This document shows positions 32,142-37,500 of a stretch of DNA of 37,500 nt, piece by piece. The stretch is from Neocallimastix lanati (nom. inval.). Taxonomy: Eukaryota; Neocallimastigomycota; Neocallimastigomycetes; Neocallimastigales; Neocallimastigaceae. Numbering within the stretch: position 1 is the stretch's first letter; the number at the start of each line of letters is the position of its first letter. The position numbers and the translations under genes were made by a program. Under the pieces are notes generated by a model that was given only the letters and a program-made list of their open reading frames with translations, made no database searches and was not told the origin of the DNA. Location: NCBI GenBank assembly GCA_016946835.1, contig JACVTC010000015.1, forward strand, positions 1 through 37,500, given 5' to 3'.

Positions 32142-32142
32142 A

Positions 32143-34728
32143 TCAGTTTTCATTTGTAATGAAAATTTGATTTGCAAAGGTTGTCATTTTAGTTCCATTA
32201 ACGCATTTTGTTAATGTGTCAGCTAGCATTTTATCGGTACTGATATATTTTAATTTAATTAAATTTTTCTCAATATTGTCTTTATTAAAATGATATTTGA
32301 TTGAAATATGTTTTAATTTTGGATTTAATTCCCCATTTTCCATTGAAATTTTACTTGCATTATTATCAGTGAATAATGTTAGTGGTTTGTTGAATTTGAA
32401 TAATTCATATAAGATATTTTTAATTCTTAATAATTTCTTTATACATACTGATGCACTTATGTATTCAGCTTCTGCTGTTGATGTGGCGACAACTGACTGT
32501 TTTTTCGAAGTCCAGGATATTGGATTATTTCCCATTAAGATAATATTACCTGACGTTGATTTTCTGTCAGTAACATCACCAGCGAAGTCTGAATCTGTGT
32601 AACCTACAATGTTACCAGTGCCATCATATTTAATTTTATAATTTTTAGTGTCTTTTAAATATTGTAATATAGCTATAACTTTGCGCCAGTCAGATACTGT
32701 TGGATTTTCTGAATTTCTAGCGGCTTTATTAACTGAAAATGCAATGTCGGGTCTGGTACATTTTGATAAATATATTAACATACCAATTGCACTTTTATAT
32801 TTGGTTTTGTCGAATGGTTGATTATTTTCAGATTTAGTATTGTCACCAACACATGGTGTTCTTCTTACTCTTTGGTTGTTAATATTAAATTTTTTTAGAA
32901 TATTGTTTATAAATTGAGTTTGTGATAATGAATATGTTTTATTATTATTTTCGACTTTAATTCCTAATAAGTAGTCAATCGGTCCAGATTTTGAGATTTT
33001 AAATTTATTTTTAATTTTATTGAAAATTTTGTTAATTTCTTCCTTTTCGCCAGTAACAATCATATCATCTACATATAAGCCTATTATACAAACTAATTTT
33101 CTGTTAATAACTTTCTTAAAAACACAACTTTCGGATTTTAGTTGCTCCATTCCTTGTTCTATTAAAAATTTTGAAATAGTTTTATACCACTGTCGGCCAG
33201 ATTGTTTTAAACCGTACAGTGCTTTGTTTAGTTTCCAATATCCCCTCCCAAAGTTAGGATCTCCAGGGGGAATTTTAACGTAAATGTCCTTGTCTAAATT
33301 CGCGTTGAGATACGCAGCTTTGATATCTAATTGTAGAATATCCCATTTAAATTTAGCAGCGAGAGCGATAAGAAGCTTAAGACAATCAATATTTAAAGTA
33401 GGTGAGAAAGTCATTTCGTAATCAATACCATATTTTTGAATAAAGCCTTTAGCAACAAAGCGGGCTTTATGTTTAATTACATGTCCAAGGCCATCGGTTT
33501 TAAGAGCGTAAACCCATTTGGAAGGAATAGGTTTCTTACCATCTGGAATAGTATTAACAAAAGTCATAATTTTATTGGTGTAAAGATTATCAAGTTCATT
33601 ATCCATAGCTTTTTCCCATAGAACATGGTCTTTGCAATTTGTGGCTTGGAAAAATGATTGTGGCACAAAATATTCCAAGGAAGCAATAATTTTAGAATTA
33701 AAGTTTGATCTACGAAATTTTTGCGATTGGGAAGGTGTTAAATCGTCTGAAAGTGACCTTTTATGAAAATTAAAATTAAAATGATTTTTATCATGTAAAA
33801 AATTATTTTTCTTAATTATATATTGATTATTTGAAAATATATAATCGATATTTCCATTTTCAAAATTTTTATTATTTTTGAAATGAAAGTTACTCCTATG
33901 ATGAGGTAAATTAATTCTATTGAAAGGATTAGTATTAAAAGAATTTTGGTTATCTATGTGTAATTCTTTAACACTTCTTCTGCCGTTAAAAGGGAACTTT
34001 TTGTCAATGTAAGAAGAGATAATATTATTTCTATTAAACATAGTGTTTCCTTGAGAAGAAGAAGGAAAATTATAATAATTTGAGTTTGATAAATTTTTTG
34101 ATTGCAATATATTGTTAGTAGTACTGGTAGATATATTATTTTTAATATTTGTTTCAGAAAAATTTTTATTAAAATTATCTATATTTATATTAGATTTATT
34201 AGAAGACATATTGGTTTGTTCATTGACTTTTTCTTGATTATTAAATTTCATATTAATTAAGGTTTCGTCATTAATATCAAAAAATTTTTCTTCATCAAAA
34301 ATTTCATTATTATTTTGAGTTTTAGAAATTCTAACTTTATTATTATTTGAATTTCCAGAAAAATTTTTTTCATGATTAAAATTATTATTTGATAAGGTTT
34401 CATTTAAATTTTTGTCTTTGATTATTGAATTTTCTTCATTTTTTGAAAAATTTTTATTATCAGAAAAATTTTCATCAGATGAATTTTTGAAATTATCTTG
34501 ATTTTTGACATTTTGGTCCTCTTCTTCTTGAATTTTTGTAGGAATGTCCTTACCGATATTATTAGAAATATTGGTATCATTTTGATCCTCAGTTGCTGGG
34601 CTTTTACCTTTGTCTTTTTTGGGTAAATATTCGTTATTTGAATTTTTATGAATTTGTTCATTAAGTCCAGTAGGTAATTTCTTTGAAGAAGGTCCCAAAT
34701 TTTTGTTATTTTTTTCTTGAAATTTCCG
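32143..34728 (-). CDS. Copia pol, second frame: linker, reverse transcriptase, RNase H
   Basis: The frame is open from 34728; the first ATG is at 34698 (851 codons). Residues 1-330 are an Asn/Ser/Lys-rich linker. The RVT_2 reverse transcriptase follows with all core blocks: KARFVAKGF (~412), LDIKAAYLN (~456), LNKALYGLKQSGRQWY and the catalytic YVDDM (~540). RNase H shows VGYTDSDFAGD, DRKSTSGN, STAEAEYISA and LFTDNNASK, then KLKHISIKYHF. No stop or frameshift interrupts these blocks, so an active enzyme is possible. The initial Met is probably not a real start: this frame is offset by -1 from the upstream gag-integrase frame, with overlap from 34422 to 34728. It would be made by a frameshift near the A run at 34709-34715, or the break is a mutation or homopolymer error. 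Confidence 0.92.
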   Translation of the reverse strand, partial: RKFQEKNNKNLGPSSKKLPTGLNEQIHKNSNNEYLPKKDKGKSPATEDQNDTNISNNIGKDIPTKIQEEEDQNVKNQDNFKNSSDENFSDNKNFSKNEENSIIKDKNLNETLSNNNFNHEKNFSGNSNNNKVRISKTQNNNEIFDEEKFFDINDETLINMKFNNQEKVNEQTNMSSNKSNINIDNFNKNFSETNIKNNISTSTTNNILQSKNLSNSNYYNFPSSSQGNTMFNRNNIISSYIDKKFPFNGRRSVKELHIDNQNSFNTNPFNRINLPHHRSNFHFKNNKNFENGNIDYIFSNNQYIIKKNNFLHDKNHFNFNFHKRSLSDDLTPSQSQKFRRSNFNSKIIASLEYFVPQSFFQATNCKDHVLWEKAMDNELDNLYTNKIMTFVNTIPDGKKPIPSKWVYALKTDGLGHVIKHKARFVAKGFIQKYGIDYEMTFSPTLNIDCLKLLIALAAKFKWDILQLDIKAAYLNANLDKDIYVKIPPGDPNFGRGYWKLNKALYGLKQSGRQWYKTISKFLIEQGMEQLKSESCVFKKVINRKLVCIIGLYVDDMIVTGEKEEINKIFNKIKNKFKISKSGPIDYLLGIKVENNNKTYSLSQTQFINNILKKFNINNQRVRRTPCVGDNTKSENNQPFDKTKYKSAIGMLIYLSKCTRPDIAFSVNKAARNSENPTVSDWRKVIAILQYLKDTKNYKIKYDGTGNIVGYTDSDFAGDVTDRKSTSGNIILMGNNPISWTSKKQSVVATSTAEAEYISASVCIKKLLRIKNILYELFKFNKPLTLFTDNNASKISMENGELNPKLKHISIKYHFNKDNIEKNLIKLKYISTDKMLADTLTKCVNGTKMTTFANQIFITNEN

Positions 34729-37430
34729 TTATATTTATTTTCAGAAGATTTGTCATTGTGATGGCTATGATCTAGATTGACTTCCCCAGAAAATTGTGGT
34801 GAATTTTTTGAAAAATAGAAATCAAAGGCTAGAAAGTCTTGGTCCCCATATTGATTAATTTTATTATTTGCTAATTTAATATTAGCAGGAGTATCCTCAA
34901 GACAGTATATTTCTCTACAGTAGTGGATTGAATAATCGTGAAAATCCATAATGATGTAACTGTTTGATTTTTCACTAAACCCAAGAAAAATTCCTTTCTT
35001 GGAATTAGGTGAAAATTTTGATTTGTTTTGACTTCTGTCAATATAAAAAGAGATGCATCCGAATACTTTGATATGATTAATTTTTACTTTATTCATATAG
35101 AAGATTTCATCTGGAATTTTATTATGAATTCCAGAATGAGGAACTTTGTTGTATATATAATTGGCATATAATATCGCGAAGTCCCAAAAATTTTCGCTTA
35201 GTCCACTCCAATATAGCAAGGTTTTTGCGCAGGAAACAATAGTTAAGTTAAATCTTTCGCATAATCCGTTATTTTCTGGATTATACGGGGGAGAAAAAAC
35301 CTTTTCTATTCCATTTTCATTGCAAAAGTAATCAATTTTCTTGTTTTTATATTCCTTTGCGTTATCAGATTTAAAAACTTTTATTTTATAATCTTTGTAT
35401 TTATTATTTAACATTCTTAAGGTATTAATGATAATGTCTGTAGCTTCTGATTTACTCTTCATAATAAAGACCCATGATTTTCTTGATACTTCATCTAGGA
35501 TAGTTAGTATAAACCTTTTTCCTGTGTATGATGTGTTAATTGGACCAATAATATCCGAGTGGATAACTTCTGATATTTCTTTGGCTCTGGGAGGAATTTT
35601 ATTGTGTGGATTGCGTTTCATTTTCGCGATTCTGCAATCGTCACACTTATCTAAGTTAATTTCATGATGGTTTAGGAAGTTTTTCAAATCTTCTTGGTAG
35701 AAATGGCCAAGCCGTCGATGCCAAATTAGTTCTTCAGCATTACGAAAATTTTGAATTGCCATAATATTATTCTTAGAGTTTCTTTCGTTTTCAATATTGA
35801 AATGAGTAACTACAATTTTAACTTCATTGTTATTATTAGCTTGGAATGTGGCAATAATATTATAATTGTTATCTAAAATTCTGAGAATAATATTATTGTG
35901 TTTATCCTTTTCTGTCAAGGTTTTAACATCTTGTTTTGCCCATTCTATTCCACTAATAATATTTTTAGCTACTTCTTTTGAATATAATACTTTGTTAAAT
36001 TTAAAATGATAATTATTAATAGTAAATTCAAATTCACCATGGCCTTCAAAATAGCAATAAGTATTATTTGCACATCTTAACTTTATTTTTTCTTTTTTAA
36101 AATTTTTAAGCAAACTTAGATCATTAGTTATATGTTCACCAGCACCTGAATCATATAACCATTCTGATGTTTCTTTTTTATTGTAATTAATATTAAAAAT
36201 TTCATTTGTATTATTTGTATTTATTTCCTTTTTATTAATATTATTTATAAAAATTTCTTTAGCTAAATTTAATTTATTTTCTACTCGTGTTATTATATTA
36301 TTTTTAATTAAAACTTCATTTTTAACGTCTTCTTTATCATAATTTATGAAACAATTTGATTTTTCAGATTCTTGATATTCATCTGAATCATCATCATCCA
36401 CATATTTTCCTTTGCTTTTAGGATTATAATATTTATAAAACATTGGGCGGATATCATCATACGATACATTTTCGTTGTATTCATTATTTAAATTAATGTA
36501 TCTAACGGCTCTTCCATTTTGCCCATTATAATGTGGATGATAATTGTTTCTGTATTTTTGTTCATCTTGAATGTAGTACTTGTTATATAATCCTTTTGGA
36601 TTTCTTGGATTATATCTACATTCTTTGGTGGAATGGCCTCCTTTTTCACATATTTCACAGAATTTATTATTATTGCTATATTTATTACTATTAAATTTAT
36701 CTTTATTGTTTTGTTTACTTGGATTTCCTTTTTTGGGAAAATTTTTATTATTGTTCTTGTTTTTTAAATTTTTCCTATCCTTGTGTCCAAGTTTCCCAGC
36801 ATAATCTATATCCATCGGATCATCAGAGTCATTTCCATTTTGGGTAACATCGTCGACATAAATCCAGGTGTTTATGTCGTTTACGATGGTGGTCCTAAGA
36901 TTTTCAGCATTTTCATTGCCATTTAATGTTATTTTCTTTTTGTAACTTGTAGGCAATGATTTTAATATGTATTTAACTTTTTCCTTTTCGGAAATATTAT
37001 TTCCGGAAGATTCCATACCTTTAAATAATTTAAATAGTCTTTTTAAGGTAAATGGAATATCTTCCTCTTTCTTCGCTTTTACTTCTCTTAATTTATTCAT
37101 CCATTGAGTCATATCATTTTCATTGAGTTTGTACTCCCCTTCTAAATATTCGATTATTTCACGAGGGGTAGTCATTCCGATTATGTCCTCATGAATTTTG
37201 GTACATATGGTATTTTTTATGATGTAGCGGACTTTTGTATTATTCCTTCTTGCATTTTCTATATCGCCCGCATTACTATTTGTGGCCTTTTCTTTTTCTT
37301 TTACTACATCTTTTATTAGATATTCCTCTAAGCCATCCTTTTCGAGGATATCTTTCAAACTATCATACCATATGTTATAATTTTTGCCATTCAATATGGC
37401 TTCCTTTTTGAAAAATAAAGATTCGTTCAT
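34422..37430 (-). CDS. Copia gag, protease and integrase frame
   Basis: ATG at 37430 is followed by 1002 codons. Residues ~1-200 form a copia-type gag (LNGKNYNIWYDSLKDIL near the start). A CCHC zinc knuckle, CEICEKGGHSTKEC, lies near 258-271. The protease has its active-site motif WLYDSGAGEHIT near 423. The pre-integrase zinc region follows (HRRLGH near 567, CDDC near 594). The integrase core carries D in HSDIIGP (~622), D in KSDNAKEY (~690) and E in NNGLCERFN (~726), with 35 residues between the second Asp and the Glu. The last ~90 residues, Lys/Ile-rich with little resemblance to any domain, are the out-of-frame reading past 34715; the true polyprotein continues in the -1 frame. Gag would package element RNA, and protease and integrase process and insert it. 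Confidence 0.93.
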   Translation of the reverse strand: MNESLFFKKEAILNGKNYNIWYDSLKDILEKDGLEEYLIKDVVKEKEKATNSNAGDIENARRNNTKVRYIIKNTICTKIHEDIIGMTTPREIIEYLEGEYKLNENDMTQWMNKLREVKAKKEEDIPFTLKRLFKLFKGMESSGNNISEKEKVKYILKSLPTSYKKKITLNGNENAENLRTTIVNDINTWIYVDDVTQNGNDSDDPMDIDYAGKLGHKDRKNLKNKNNNKNFPKKGNPSKQNNKDKFNSNKYSNNNKFCEICEKGGHSTKECRYNPRNPKGLYNKYYIQDEQKYRNNYHPHYNGQNGRAVRYINLNNEYNENVSYDDIRPMFYKYYNPKSKGKYVDDDDSDEYQESEKSNCFINYDKEDVKNEVLIKNNIITRVENKLNLAKEIFINNINKKEINTNNTNEIFNINYNKKETSEWLYDSGAGEHITNDLSLLKNFKKEKIKLRCANNTYCYFEGHGEFEFTINNYHFKFNKVLYSKEVAKNIISGIEWAKQDVKTLTEKDKHNNIILRILDNNYNIIATFQANNNNEVKIVVTHFNIENERNSKNNIMAIQNFRNAEELIWHRRLGHFYQEDLKNFLNHHEINLDKCDDCRIAKMKRNPHNKIPPRAKEISEVIHSDIIGPINTSYTGKRFILTILDEVSRKSWVFIMKSKSEATDIIINTLRMLNNKYKDYKIKVFKSDNAKEYKNKKIDYFCNENGIEKVFSPPYNPENNGLCERFNLTIVSCAKTLLYWSGLSENFWDFAILYANYIYNKVPHSGIHNKIPDEIFYMNKVKINHIKVFGCISFYIDRSQNKSKFSPNSKKGIFLGFSEKSNSYIIMDFHDYSIHYCREIYCLEDTPANIKLANNKINQYGDQDFLAFDFYFSKNSPQFSGEVNLDHSHHNDKSSENKYNGNFKKKITKIWDLLQRNYLLDLMNKFIKIQITNIYPKKTKVKAQQLRIKMIPIFLIISVRTFLQKFKKKRTKMSKIKIISKIHLMKIFLIIKIFQKMKKIQ

Positions 37431-37441
37431 AAATATTTTAT

Positions 37442-37480
<39 letters not shown>

Positions 37481-37500
37481 AAATTAGTATTATAATGATT
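37431..37500 (-). other. Leader of the copia element
   Basis: Untranslated AT-rich sequence upstream of the gag ATG, with a ~31-nt A run on the minus strand. No primer binding site or LTR is reached before the window ends. Confidence 0.6.

Larger units (their letters stand above)
31858..37500 (-). mobile_element. Nearly complete Ty1/copia retrotransposon (5' LTR beyond window)
   Basis: Order on the minus strand from the right: leader, gag, protease, integrase, Asn-rich linker, reverse transcriptase, RNase H, polypurine tract, 3' LTR. Integrase lying before RT defines the copia (Pseudoviridae-type) order. All catalytic motifs are readable in two long overlapping frames, so this is by far the best preserved element in the window. 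The primer binding site and 5' LTR lie to the right of base 37500. Confidence 0.92.

Overview
This window looks like a chromosome end from an extremely AT-rich eukaryote, most likely an anaerobic gut fungus (Neocallimastigomycota). The fungal call rests on a decayed tandem dockerin (CBM10-like) module at 16276-16545 on the minus strand, on a LysM-type gene remnant with short GT-AG introns, on chromodomain Ty3/gypsy and Ty1/copia elements, on CCCTAA telomere repeats, and on the very low GC content with long A/T homopolymers and AAT/ATT runs. No bacterial-style operon, rRNA or tRNA was seen.

Layout. Bases 1-244 are the terminal telomere (C-rich strand, so the physical end is at base 1). Bases 245-10360 are a nested, head-to-tail array of two non-coding subtelomeric elements. 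Element A has copies at 245-1768, 2102-3622 and 3754-4915. Element B has copies at 5050-7441 and 7969-10360. Short interstitial CCCTAA tracts in the same orientation separate most of them. Four of the five 3' ends (A1, A3, B1, B2) read TTTAAAA followed by CCTAACCC; the fifth (A2) runs into a ~130-nt poly(A) tract. At about 10378 telomere repeat is fused directly to the middle of a Ty3/gypsy pol gene, as expected for a broken chromosome healed by telomere addition.

Bases 10378-20310 are a retrotransposon graveyard: a 5'-truncated chromodomain gypsy pol with its 3' LTR, a decayed minus-strand ORF, a decayed copia reverse transcriptase, the dockerin remnant, and two related gypsy gag regions facing each other, the minus-strand one with an LTR homologous to that of the first gypsy element. 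Bases 20320-28550 hold broken host-type genes: a repetitive, lectin-like secreted protein, trypsin-like protease fragments in a local tandem duplication, and a cysteine-rich membrane protein. They are interrupted by two related families of hAT-like MITEs. Bases 28550-31850 are AT-rich, with a near-perfect 70-nt palindrome, a LysM gene remnant and microsatellites.

Bases 31858-37500 are a nearly complete Ty1/copia element on the minus strand. All expected domains are present, in two overlapping ORFs offset by -1. Its 5' LTR lies beyond the window.

Apart from the copia element nothing here looks like an intact gene. Many frame breaks fall at A/T homopolymers, so some apparent pseudogenes may be intact genes with assembly errors. 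The most interesting structure is the telomere-anchored A/B array, which resembles telomere-targeted retroelement arrays (such as MoTeR elements of Pyricularia or HeT-A of Drosophila) but encodes no recognisable reverse transcriptase.
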